From Nostoc sp. NMS8 (GTDB lineage: Bacteria; Cyanobacteriota; Cyanobacteriia; Cyanobacteriales; Nostocaceae): a stretch of DNA of 64,000 bases. The translations under genes were made by a program, and so were the position numbers. The notes beneath the pieces are model-generated. The model made no database searches and had not been told where the DNA came from. It saw only the letters and a program-made list of their open reading frames with translations. Positions 52,987-62,909 of the stretch are shown here, piece after piece. The stretch covers positions 1 to 64,000 of the forward strand of contig NZ_JABXKK010000085.1 of assembly GCF_017115045.1 (NCBI RefSeq), given 5' to 3'. Each line of letters starts with the position of its first letter. Positions within the stretch are counted from its first letter, which is position 1.

Positions 52987-55689
52987 ATGCTTCCTTTTAT
53001 TTTCGGCGCTCTTGGATTAGCTGTTGGAGCAGTTGTTGGTGCTTTTACTACTCATGCTGTTGGGGAAAGTGATAGACAAGCTGCCAAACATCATAGGACT
53101 GTTGCAAATGAACTAGCTGATAAATATACCAACTTGGAGCAAAAATACTATGAACTAGCTGATGAAAGCAAAAAGCAAATTCTTGGTTTAACTCGTCAGC
53201 ACGCTTTAGATGAAGTTGAAAAAGATTGTTTGCGTTTAGCAGTTAGATTACAGCATAGTCTGATTTCTCTGATGTGGGATATTGATAGAGAGCCAACAGA
53301 AGATGCTTTGAAGGCATTTGTCAATGCAGTAGAACTTACAAATAATGTTCTCTGCAAAATAAATGAAGAGTTAATTTGTGTACCTAGTGATTATTATGCA
53401 CGTAATTTTATTGCTGCTATTCAACGCAAAATAATTTGGGAGCCAGTGGATGTTTCAAATCATTCAAATATAAATGAGGAGGGAATTATAATGAAATTAG
53501 AAGCTAAAAATATGTCTGAACAAGAATTTCAAGAAACCTATAACAGAATTCGTGATACTGGCGAGCAACTTTTAAAGTACTTGAAAGAACTTCGGGCTGG
53601 ACGGTTCAAAGAAGGAGATAGTACCCAAGGATTACAGAGCGTTGAAGATAATCTTACCAAAGCTTTAAAAGCCTTAGCAGAACAAAAATATCAGGTTGCT
53701 GTAATTGCAGCCATGAAAGCAGGTAAAAGTACCTTTTTGAATGCCATAATTGGTGCAGATGTCTTAGCAAGTGAATCAGAAGCTTGCACAGTTTGTCGTA
53801 CAGATATCCGTCCAATTGATGCCGGACAAACACCCAGACTTTTAGAATATCAAGCAGGTAAGCGAGAACCTATAGTTTTAATAGAAGGTGAAGCAAGCGA
53901 AATTCGGCAAAGATTTTTAGAGCGTACCCATGAGATTCGAGCTAAATCTAATCAAGATAATACTACACGTTTTGAATTAGAACATCCCATTGAAGCGATT
54001 AGTACAATGCCATCACTGACAGGTTTCACATTAGTTGATACTCCTGGCCCCAATGAGTGGGAGTCTGTCTCGTTTAACACAACTTCCTTAAAGCAGACTG
54101 CTTTAGAAGCTCTCCGAACTTGTGATGCTATATTATTCATTCTGGATTACACAGCATTTAGGGACAACACTAACTCAGAATTGCTTCAAGATTTAATTGA
54201 GCAGCGTAAGGAATTCTTAGCAGAGAATACAGGTAAGATTTACTTTATTCTTAATAAAGTAGATAGAAAAGCGGAGACAGATAGACCTATTGCAGATGTT
54301 ATGGAATCTTTAAGAATAAATTTAGTTGAATTTGGTATCCCAAAACCAATAATTTATTCAGTTAGTGGATGGCAGGGATTGTTATCTAAGCTTATTCAAC
54401 AAGGCAAGGCAACTGATAGTCATATTAAAGACTTTGAAAAATTTTTTACCCCTACAGATACCCAAAGAGATGAAAAAGGAAGGCGTATCATTCCCTTGCC
54501 AGAAGAAATTGCACCACAAGCTTTAACCGATAGTGGTATTCCGATAATTCAAGAGACAGTAATTCAAACAATTACTCAAAATTCAGGATGGAATTTATTG
54601 AGTGATGTTTTAGATGAATTGAACAAAGCAGCCAAAGCTATTGATGAGACATTTATTACAGATATTCGAGGCTGGCAGTTAGAGTTTGAGGAACTACTAC
54701 AAAAAATAGAAGAGTACAAAAAACACTCTGATTTAGCAAAAAATCAGGTGGCTACCGTAAAAAAGTCCGTAGAAGCACAAAAGCAAATATTAATCAGTAC
54801 GTTCAGCCAAGGGATTAATAAATTTGCAGATACCGCTAAAAAGCGTATAGCAACAAAAATTGAGAGAGTAGCTGAGAATCAATCAAAAAAATCTTTACCT
54901 CAGAATAAAAATCAAAATCTTTTCACATACCTCCTAGATAAGATTGGTTCTTTATTTGAGGCTAATTCTAGCTCTGAGCCTTATAAAATCAGAGTCAAAA
55001 ACAGAAAAGATGCTGAACAAATAGGTAAAATAATTAATGAGTATTGTACCCCGATAATTCAAAACTTTTGGCTAGATACTCAAGACAGACTACTTAGGGA
55101 TGGAACAAAAATTCGTGAAGACTTAGCTCAAAGAATCCGAAAAGAAATTCAGGCTATATCGGATGATCTATCTGAGTATATTGGAAATGCTTTACAGGTA
55201 GAAATAGGTAATAATCCAATTCAGTTTCCTGAGTTTGAATTCTCAGGGATTGATGCTAAGGTTCAACATCAGCAAGAAGCATATAGAAAAAAAGAATCTA
55301 AAACTAAGTGCTGTTCTAATAAAACTTACGAAGTTGATGCTAAAATCGATTCTTTCCGCGATGTCTACGACATTGATTTACAAGAAACTACATATCTCAT
55401 CCAGCAGAAAATAGATGCACAAGTGGAGAAAAATCTAGAATTACTCCAGCGAGTTATTCAAAAACAAGTATCGGAAGATTTTCGGAAAGGCGAAAAGCAA
55501 ATCAATGACTATATCAATAGGTTTCAGTCCGAATTTGATTATTTACTTAAAGAAAGGGCAACAAGGGAACTAGAAGCTTCTGAGGTTATTGCTATTCTCG
55601 AAAGTCAAAGAATAAAAATGAGTGAATATCTTAACGAATTAGTATATGTTCGAGAAATTCTTGATAGTTGGAAACCAAGGAATCGATAG
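52987..55689 (+). CDS. Dynamin-like GTPase with N-terminal membrane anchor
   Basis: 900 aa. Residues 1-25 form a glycine-rich transmembrane helix (FGALGLAVGAVVGAF), followed by a coiled coil to ~75 and a helical region. The GTPase domain begins near 235: P-loop AAMKAGKST 241-249, DTPG 351-354, NKVD 423-426. The C-terminal 350 residues are long helices (KKSVEAQKQILISTFSQ) like a dynamin stalk, with a CC pair near 770. Bacterial dynamins remodel membranes and some protect cells against phage. An internal strong RBS and ATG at 53491 could yield a 732-aa product without the anchor. No HIP1 site. Cotranscribed with the HNH-like gene. Confidence 0.82.
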   Translation: MLPFIFGALGLAVGAVVGAFTTHAVGESDRQAAKHHRTVANELADKYTNLEQKYYELADESKKQILGLTRQHALDEVEKDCLRLAVRLQHSLISLMWDIDREPTEDALKAFVNAVELTNNVLCKINEELICVPSDYYARNFIAAIQRKIIWEPVDVSNHSNINEEGIIMKLEAKNMSEQEFQETYNRIRDTGEQLLKYLKELRAGRFKEGDSTQGLQSVEDNLTKALKALAEQKYQVAVIAAMKAGKSTFLNAIIGADVLASESEACTVCRTDIRPIDAGQTPRLLEYQAGKREPIVLIEGEASEIRQRFLERTHEIRAKSNQDNTTRFELEHPIEAISTMPSLTGFTLVDTPGPNEWESVSFNTTSLKQTALEALRTCDAILFILDYTAFRDNTNSELLQDLIEQRKEFLAENTGKIYFILNKVDRKAETDRPIADVMESLRINLVEFGIPKPIIYSVSGWQGLLSKLIQQGKATDSHIKDFEKFFTPTDTQRDEKGRRIIPLPEEIAPQALTDSGIPIIQETVIQTITQNSGWNLLSDVLDELNKAAKAIDETFITDIRGWQLEFEELLQKIEEYKKHSDLAKNQVATVKKSVEAQKQILISTFSQGINKFADTAKKRIATKIERVAENQSKKSLPQNKNQNLFTYLLDKIGSLFEANSSSEPYKIRVKNRKDAEQIGKIINEYCTPIIQNFWLDTQDRLLRDGTKIREDLAQRIRKEIQAISDDLSEYIGNALQVEIGNNPIQFPEFEFSGIDAKVQHQQEAYRKKESKTKCCSNKTYEVDAKIDSFRDVYDIDLQETTYLIQQKIDAQVEKNLELLQRVIQKQVSEDFRKGEKQINDYINRFQSEFDYLLKERATRELEASEVIAILESQRIKMSEYLNELVYVREILDSWKPRNR
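53476..53493 (+). promoter_or_regulatory. Internal Shine-Dalgarno and in-frame ATG inside the dynamin gene
   Basis: GAGGAGGG (53476-53483) is followed after 7 nt by ATG 53491, in frame with the long gene (Met169). It is a stronger site than that of the annotated start. Translation here gives a soluble GTPase of 732 residues; equally it may mark the border of a former two-gene arrangement. Confidence 0.6.
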
Positions 55690-55794
55690 AATCCATTAAA
55701 AGCCTAAAGAATCACCTGAAGCCAATGCTGGGTAACAGAAGTACATAGCGTTGGCTTTCGCTTTTGAGCGGGTTGCATCCAGAAATGCTAGGCA

Positions 55795-56017
55795 CTACTT
55801 TAGGTCGTCTCCATGCCAAGTACCAGCAAATTTGAGCAAATCTTGACCTGTAGAACCTCGTCGGAGCAGAGATTGAGAACGATCGCCAGCGTTGTTTGAT
55901 TTCAGCAATCTTAACAGCAAAATCTTCAGGTAGTTGTCCTAGAATCTCATCCTTGTCAGGCGATCGCCTCAATATCAAAAAACACTGATATTTGGACAAA
56001 CTTACTTGGAGACTCAC
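55795..56017 (-). pseudogene. Frameshifted antitoxin-like relic
   Basis: From ATG 56017 the frame reads normally through DEILGQLPEDFAVKIAEIKQ, then continues in the next frame, from about 55888, as SLLRRGSTGQDLLKFAGTWH and GDDLK, ending at a stop at 55795. The pattern AGTWxGDDL is common near the end of small cyanobacterial antitoxins, where further residues (EECLxxVY) normally follow. One frameshift and an early stop mark it as dead. It precedes the RelE pair by 40 bp in opposite reading order. Confidence 0.5.
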
Positions 56018-56056
56018 ACCGCAATGTCGCCACTAGTCATAAGATTTTCTTATTTT

Positions 56057-56320
56057 TCAAGTTTCGTCTTTATAAATTTTACTTCGATGCCCAACTCTAA
56101 CTACACTTATTAACAAAATATCATCATATATTTCATAAATTACGCGGTAATCTCCTACTCGAATCCGATAAGAATTTTCATCACCTTTTATTTTTTTAAC
56201 TCCGTCTGGACGCGGTTCTGTAGACAAATCTAAAATTCTTACATCGATGCGTTCTTTAATGTTGCTTGGTAGTTTATTTAGTTGTTTTATCGCACCCTTA
56301 GTAAATTCGATTTGATACAT
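56057..56320 (-). CDS. RelE/ParE-family toxin
   Basis: 87 aa. MYQIEFTKGAIKQLNKLP start and YRIRVGDYRVIYEI, then ISVVRVGHRSKIY are diagnostic for RelE-type ribonucleases, which cut mRNA in the ribosome A site, or ParE-type gyrase inhibitors. Basic residues in the C-terminal strand are retained, so the toxin looks intact. Its start codon overlaps the antitoxin stop by one base (TAATG), so translation is coupled. Confidence 0.9.
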   Translation of the reverse strand: MYQIEFTKGAIKQLNKLPSNIKERIDVRILDLSTEPRPDGVKKIKGDENSYRIRVGDYRVIYEIYDDILLISVVRVGHRSKIYKDET

Positions 56321-56544
56321 TAAGCCGTTTCTCTGTTATATCCTTTATATTCATCCCAAGACACAGTGCCATTGATGCGTCTATCTTCTCTAGCTTCTTT
56401 AATAGCTTGTGTATCTTCCTCGTCTTCTATATCCTCAATTCTTTTTAAGCCCTCGAGTATTTCATCTAAAATACTGTCGTATGCTTGGTTTAACAACACG
56501 TTGATAGCTTCAATTGTTTCTTTTCTTTCTTGTTCAGTTTTCAT
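56320..56544 (-). CDS. Antitoxin partner of the RelE-type toxin
   Basis: 74 aa, highly acidic and helical (ILDEILEGLKRIEDIEDEED), ending with AREDRRINGTVSWDEYKGY, which is typical of the toxin-wrapping tail of RelB-like cyanobacterial antitoxins. First gene of the pair. It would repress its own promoter together with the toxin. No recognisable DNA-binding motif beyond the N-terminal helix. Confidence 0.85.
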   Translation of the reverse strand: MKTEQERKETIEAINVLLNQAYDSILDEILEGLKRIEDIEDEEDTQAIKEAREDRRINGTVSWDEYKGYNRETA

Positions 56545-56654
56545 TTTTAGTTACCTCATTATTTTTACTTTTTCTGTCACCGCCTCTAGTTTAATCTAAA
56601 GACATCTCATCATTGTTATCAATAATACCCATTGCTTTTGTTATACCGATAAAT

Positions 56655-58409
56655 CTATTTAACACTCCTAAACCACTCAGTAATCCCCTGAGCGATCGCA
56701 TCAGCCGTTTTCTTCTGTATCTCTGGGTTTACCACCTGCTCAAATTCATCAGGATTACTCATAAAACCCAATTCCAGTAACACCGATGGCGCAGCTGTCG
56801 GGCGTGTCAGCGCCAGGTTATCCCAAAAAACACCATAAGAAGGTCTACCGAGTTTCTTGACTACATATTTCTGTAAAAATATTGCGAGGTTGTGGGCTTG
56901 GGGTTGATACCAAAAAGCGCCGAATCCCTTGGTTTTTTCAGCATCGCCATCATCGGGTAGAGAGTTGTGGTGTATGGAAATTGCGATCGCAGGTTCTTCT
57001 CGACTGATAATTGCCTGACGTTCTACTAAAGAAACTTCGCGATCATCTTCTCGCGTCATTACCACTGTTGCCCCTCGCTTCACCAAATCGTCGCGCAGCA
57101 ACCTAGATACCACCAAATTCACATCTTTTTCTAAATATCCAGTTGGGCCACTGGCACCAGTTTCTTTACCTCCATGCCCTGGATCTAGTACAATCTTGAA
57201 ATTAGCTAAAGGCTTGCGTCTTGTGTTCCCAATTTTAGGTGGATGACGCAAAGCCAAAACCAGGGTTGTGCCGTCGTATCTCAGCTTATATCCCCACTGT
57301 TGAGCTTTTTTAAGGTTAAAGGTGTATTTTACTTGTCCTGGGGCTTCCTGTTGCCAGTCTAGGCGATAAATTAGGGGGTTATCATCCAGGCGAATTATGT
57401 CTGTTTGGGCAGTGGTATTGTAGAGAGTGAGAGCGATCACTTGCTCAGTTTGTTGTACGCTCACGGGTACGGGAACTTGCAAGGGGAAAACTATCTCTGT
57501 CGCACTAGGGAGTTGACGGTATCCGACACTGCGAATTATTGTTTGTGGCGGAACTGCACCAGGTAAAATGCGGGTTTCTTTACTATTAATCCAAGCGCCA
57601 TAATCTAGGCGCAACCATTCACCTTCCCTACCTGTAACCGTTGCGCGTGTGCCTTTGGGCAGTGGTGTAAGTCGAGAGTAATCGCTGCTAGGGCCAGTAC
57701 GAGCAACGCCTGATTCTACTGTAACTTCAGAAATTGGCAACTGCGATCTTGAGAGGATTTCAATCTTACCAGATCCGGGTTGAGTTATCGTCTTGCCATC
57801 AAGCGTCAGTTGAAACTGAGGTTTTCCCAGATCGGCGGCTGTTGCCGCTGTGGTGCAACCTTGATAGTTGCCTACGCTAGACTGGGCATGAGGCTGATTT
57901 TGCCCTATCAAAGCTGCCAAATTACTTGGTAGTTGTGCCTGTTCGGGTTGGGGTGAAAGGGTAATAGTTTGATTAGCCAGGGTTACAGATACATTAGCGT
58001 TAGGGGGTGCGATCGCGCCAAAACAAATTACTTCTCCCGGTAATTTGGCAATGTCAACTGCGGGAGTCAGGGAATCTTTCGCAAAGGCTACCCCCTGTGG
58101 TAGTTCCGGGCTAGCGTTAAGTCTGATCACCTTAATCTTAAGTTCCTGATTCTGGCGACGCACAGTAAAAAGATTCTCCCCCAACTGCAAGGGGAAACTA
58201 GGGGAAAAATGACCAGCTTTGCTGCGGGTAATTGGCTTACTATTGATCAAAACCTGACCATCTGGTGGTGCAGTGCCCAGAAAGAAGATTTTTTGGGCAC
58301 TTGTCTGGTAGTTTGTCTGGGGAAAAATAACTATAAGAGATGGCTCTGCCAATGTTACTGAGGAGGTGAGAATACAGCCTAATATTACTAATCCTAGAAG
58401 TTTTTTCAC
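56655..58409 (-). CDS. N-acetylmuramoyl-L-alanine amidase (Amidase_3) with SH3-like domain
   Basis: 584 aa. Signal peptide at the start (LLGLVILGCILTSSVTLAEP). Residues ~225-275 form an SH3b-type wall-binding domain (SGVARTGPSSDYSRLTPLPK), then a beta region, then the catalytic Amidase_3 at ~405-584: FKIVLDPGHGGKETGASG, SIHHNSLPDD and VLLELGFMSNPDE supply the zinc His/Glu/His and the catalytic Glu. It cleaves the amide between MurNAc and peptide stem in the periplasm and is used in cell separation or in making the septal pores of filamentous cyanobacteria. It is divergent from pyrG with an 84-bp intergenic region. Confidence 0.93.
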   Translation of the reverse strand: MKKLLGLVILGCILTSSVTLAEPSLIVIFPQTNYQTSAQKIFFLGTAPPDGQVLINSKPITRSKAGHFSPSFPLQLGENLFTVRRQNQELKIKVIRLNASPELPQGVAFAKDSLTPAVDIAKLPGEVICFGAIAPPNANVSVTLANQTITLSPQPEQAQLPSNLAALIGQNQPHAQSSVGNYQGCTTAATAADLGKPQFQLTLDGKTITQPGSGKIEILSRSQLPISEVTVESGVARTGPSSDYSRLTPLPKGTRATVTGREGEWLRLDYGAWINSKETRILPGAVPPQTIIRSVGYRQLPSATEIVFPLQVPVPVSVQQTEQVIALTLYNTTAQTDIIRLDDNPLIYRLDWQQEAPGQVKYTFNLKKAQQWGYKLRYDGTTLVLALRHPPKIGNTRRKPLANFKIVLDPGHGGKETGASGPTGYLEKDVNLVVSRLLRDDLVKRGATVVMTREDDREVSLVERQAIISREEPAIAISIHHNSLPDDGDAEKTKGFGAFWYQPQAHNLAIFLQKYVVKKLGRPSYGVFWDNLALTRPTAAPSVLLELGFMSNPDEFEQVVNPEIQKKTADAIAQGITEWFRSVK

Positions 58410-58469
58410 AGCAAATCACAGAAGATTACACCACAATAACTGTGGCACAATGACGGGATGTATTTTTAG

Positions 58470-60131
<1,662 letters not shown>

Positions 60132-60133
60132 AA

Positions 60134-60173
60134 ATTCGTAATTCATAATTCGTAATTCGTAATTCGTAATTCA
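60134..60173. repeat. Short 9-bp tandem repeat
   Basis: ATTCGTAAT repeated about four times after pyrG, with one variant (ATTCATAAT). A common kind of short repeat in Nostoc intergenic DNA. Confidence 0.75.
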
Positions 60174-60284
60174 AAATTAATTTTTTAGATTTTGAATTGG
60201 TGCATAGCAACATTAACTTAGGGCTTCAGTAGATTTGGACATCCAGGGTGCATCATTCGTAAATTTCGGACTTGAGGAGATGTT

Positions 60285-60707
60285 GTGGCGTACTGGGTGA
60301 AAATCCTTTACGAGAGGAAAGAATATGTGGTGAATTTTGAGCGTGTCCATGCTTTTTGTTATGAACTCAATGGCAGGGTGACTTTTTGGCTACCCGATAG
60401 CGCCATTCCCATAGTGATTAACCCGCAAAGTAATTTGGAAGATTATCAAAAGATTTTTGATTATTTAGAATGTGTGACAGGATTAGAATTAGATCATGCC
60501 CACTGGGTAAGAATAAATTACGAAAAAAATGAATATGTAATTAATCTCAACTGTATCAGTTCCTTTTGTCATGAACCGAACGGTAGGATAACTTTTTGGT
60601 TGCCAGATGGCACTATTCCCATCATCATCAACCCTGTGAGTAATCCTGAATCTTATGAAAAAGTTGTGAAATACGTTAAGAAAGCAACAGGATATTCTTT
60701 ATCTTAG
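60285..60707 (+). CDS. Internally duplicated small protein of unknown function
   Basis: 140 aa made of two similar ~70-residue halves. Half 1 has WVKILYERKEYVVNFERVHA and GRVTFWLPDSAIPIVINP; half 2 has WVRINYEKNEYVINLNCISS and GRITFWLPDGTIPIIINP. Each looks like a five-stranded beta unit ending in a helix (YEKVVKYVKKATG). Start is GTG with GAGGAG 6 nt upstream. I do not recognise the family. The next gene (Uma2) follows on the same strand, within 80 bp. Confidence 0.7.
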   Translation: MAYWVKILYERKEYVVNFERVHAFCYELNGRVTFWLPDSAIPIVINPQSNLEDYQKIFDYLECVTGLELDHAHWVRINYEKNEYVINLNCISSFCHEPNGRITFWLPDGTIPIIINPVSNPESYEKVVKYVKKATGYSLS

Positions 60708-60786
60708 TGTGAACGAGGAACTTACTCTTGCTAAACTTTTAACTAAAGGTAACGAAGTTAGCAATAAAGGCACGAGGAAAGATTCA

Positions 60787-61350
60787 ATGAATACTGTTGT
60801 GCTTAATCTAGAACCGATTGCTCATTTAACCGATGAGCAATTTTATCAATTGTGTATTGCCAATAGCGATTTAAGCCTGGAAATGAATGCAGCAGGAGAA
60901 TTAATTATTATGCCACCAGTAGGAGGAGAAAGCGGAAATCAAGAAGCTGATTTAATTACAGACTTGAATAATTGGAATCGTCAAGCTAAATTAGGCAAAG
61001 TTTTTAGTTCTTCAACTATCTTTATACTTCCAAATGGTGCAAAACGTTCCCCTGATGCGGCTTGGGTAAAGCTGGAACGATGGGAAGCTTTAACACTAGA
61101 ACAACGAAAAAAATTTCCGCCACTTGTACCTGATTTTGCAATTGAACTGCGTTCCGAGACAGATCGGCTTGCACCTATCCAAGCGAAAATGCAGGAATAC
61201 ATAGAAAATGGTTTGCGTTTGGGTTGGCTAATTAATCCTCAAGATAAGCAAGTGGAAATTTACCGACTCGAAAAAGCTGTAGAAGTTATGCAAATGCCGG
61301 CGATTCTTTCTGGAGAAGATATATTACCTGGATTTGAGTTGCAAGTATAG
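60787..61350 (+). CDS. Uma2-family (DUF820) putative endonuclease
   Basis: 187 aa. ATG 60787 (MNTVVLNLEPIAHLTDEQFY) is the usual start; a GTG 78 nt earlier is less likely. The motif set GAKRSPDAAWVKLERWEALT, PDFAIELRSETD and LGWLINPQDKQVEIY is complete: D, E-x-R/S and the following charged strand of the predicted nuclease core. Cyanobacterial families of this type are numerous and of unknown role. Its 3' end abuts a truncated relic. Confidence 0.88.
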   Translation: MNTVVLNLEPIAHLTDEQFYQLCIANSDLSLEMNAAGELIIMPPVGGESGNQEADLITDLNNWNRQAKLGKVFSSSTIFILPNGAKRSPDAAWVKLERWEALTLEQRKKFPPLVPDFAIELRSETDRLAPIQAKMQEYIENGLRLGWLINPQDKQVEIYRLEKAVEVMQMPAILSGEDILPGFELQV

Positions 61351-61575
61351 TTAGATGATAACTACCATCTTTACCGCCTCTTCTGACATCAGACGGTGCT
61401 TATTCAAGTTTAAATAGTTGCTTTTCACTCGCGCCATCGCTTTCTGTTCCCCATCTGCCAGAGTTGGTATTTCTGTCCATTCTGGAAAGAAATTAATGTC
61501 TGTGGCAAGTTGCAAACCAAATTTTTCTTCTAATTCGTAAAGACTTATATCTCTCGTTGGGATTGTTTGAACCAT
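61351..61575 (-). pseudogene. N-terminal fragment of a cyanobacterial restriction-subunit-like protein
   Basis: 74 codons reading MVQTIPTRDISLYELEEKFG, FFPEWTEIPTLADGEQKAM and AVKMVVII then stop. The beginning and the FFPEW/AVKMVV spacing are those of proteins of ~200 aa often labelled restriction endonuclease subunit R, which continue LSPLLDLAGFY here. The frame stops exactly at the Uma2 gene's 3' end, so the C-terminal two-thirds is missing. Confidence 0.6.
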
Positions 61576-61578
61576 AAT

Positions 61579-62475
61579 CTAACATTCCGAATAGCGTTGC
61601 CATGCCAACTTTGCCGCACCTACCATCCCCGCAAAATTGCCTAACTCTGCTGGTAATATTTGTAAATCCACTCGTGATAAAGGCTGCACTCGCTTCTCAA
61701 TCTCTGCCTTCACACCTGGTAAGAAAAACTCAAAGCTGCCACTGATACCGCCACCAATCACGATCGCCTGCGGTGTGAGTACATAAATCAAACTGGTCAA
61801 ACCAATTCCCAAGTATTTACCATATTCTTGCCAAAAAGTCAATGCTGCGGCATCTCCTTGTTGGGCAAGAAAACCCAATTCAATAGGTTCCTTGAGAGTG
61901 CGGCGGCGAATTGCAGTCGCACAGGCATATTGTTCCAAAGAGCCTTGATTGCCACTATTACAAATTGGCCCATCAGGATTTAATGAAATTAAACCCAATT
62001 CCCCAGCGGCTCCTTGATGTCCAATAAATAGTTTGCCATCGAGGATAATTGCGCCACCAACCCCAGTACCTAAAGTTAGCAGAATCAGATTTTGAAAGTG
62101 GCGACCGGCTCCCAGCCAAGCTTCTCCTAAAAGAGCGCAATTAGCATCGTTAGCGATCGCAGTGGGTTTGCCAATCTTAGCTTCTAACCAGTCTGCTAAA
62201 GGCACATCGATCCATCCAGGCAAGTTAATGGCGATTTTAGCAATGCGTCCTGCGGCATCAGATGGGCCAGGAGTACCAACACCAATGGCAACAGCTTGAT
62301 TATCTGGATCAATTTGTGCGATCGCATCTACCATCACTGCTAACACCGCCTCCGGCGTTGTTGGTTGAGGAGATACCACAGTCAAAGATTGCAGACAAGT
62401 ACCATCATCTGCAAAACGCCCCAGCTTAATTGCTGTTCCCCCGACATCAATGCCAATTACTTGAGAACTCACCAC
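61579..62475 (-). CDS. ROK-family sugar kinase (probable glucokinase)
   Basis: 298 aa. GIDVGGTAIKLGRFADDG binds phosphate, IANDANCALLGEAWLGAG carries the catalytic Asp, and LTLGTGVGGAIILDGKLF follows. The family's zinc motif is degraded: GELGH is GELGL and CxCGxxGCxE is reduced to ICNSGNQGSLE with one Cys, so it should work without zinc. Cytosolic ATP-glucokinase is the likely role, but fructokinase or another sugar cannot be excluded. The downstream fragment on the same strand lies 3 bp away. Confidence 0.88.
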   Translation of the reverse strand: MVSSQVIGIDVGGTAIKLGRFADDGTCLQSLTVVSPQPTTPEAVLAVMVDAIAQIDPDNQAVAIGVGTPGPSDAAGRIAKIAINLPGWIDVPLADWLEAKIGKPTAIANDANCALLGEAWLGAGRHFQNLILLTLGTGVGGAIILDGKLFIGHQGAAGELGLISLNPDGPICNSGNQGSLEQYACATAIRRRTLKEPIELGFLAQQGDAAALTFWQEYGKYLGIGLTSLIYVLTPQAIVIGGGISGSFEFFLPGVKAEIEKRVQPLSRVDLQILPAELGNFAGMVGAAKLAWQRYSEC

Positions 62476-62633
62476 TTTAAAACCTCACACCAAACCATAG
62501 CCACCTAGCAAACCTTTGCGTACCCTTTGCGCTTACCTCAGCCCTCCTCTGCGTTTCAATTTCACCCCTCAATTCGCCATTATTTTCTGTAAATCTGTAC
62601 TTAGCATCTCGGCGCGAAAAAATTCTAAATTTT

Positions 62634-62843
62634 CTATTTTATTGAATGTGAGTCATTTTCATCACCAATCTTAAGACGCGGAGCTTTCAACTCCGCTCTC
62701 TGTAAATTAGCAACAGTTGTGGTACGAAAACTCGATTGTTCCTGCCAAGCTGTAATTGGCGCACCCCTTAAGATACCAGCAAGAGCAACGGAAAGGATAA
62801 ACCCGCCAGTAGCGGCAGCAATTAAGGTTAGATTATCTTTCAT
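62634..62843 (-). CDS. Small membrane protein of unknown function
   Basis: 69 aa with a single N-terminal hydrophobic helix (LIAAATGGFILSVALAGIL) and a charged tail (RAELKAPRLKIGDENDSHS). Located between the ROK kinase and the ABC permease, same strand as both. Could be real, but has no recognised family. Confidence 0.45.
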   Translation of the reverse strand: MKDNLTLIAAATGGFILSVALAGILRGAPITAWQEQSSFRTTTVANLQRAELKAPRLKIGDENDSHSIK

Positions 62844-62909
62844 ACAAATCTCTGTATTGTTTATTTGTCCTTTGTCATTTGTCTAAAAATAATGACCAAT
62901 AACCAATGA

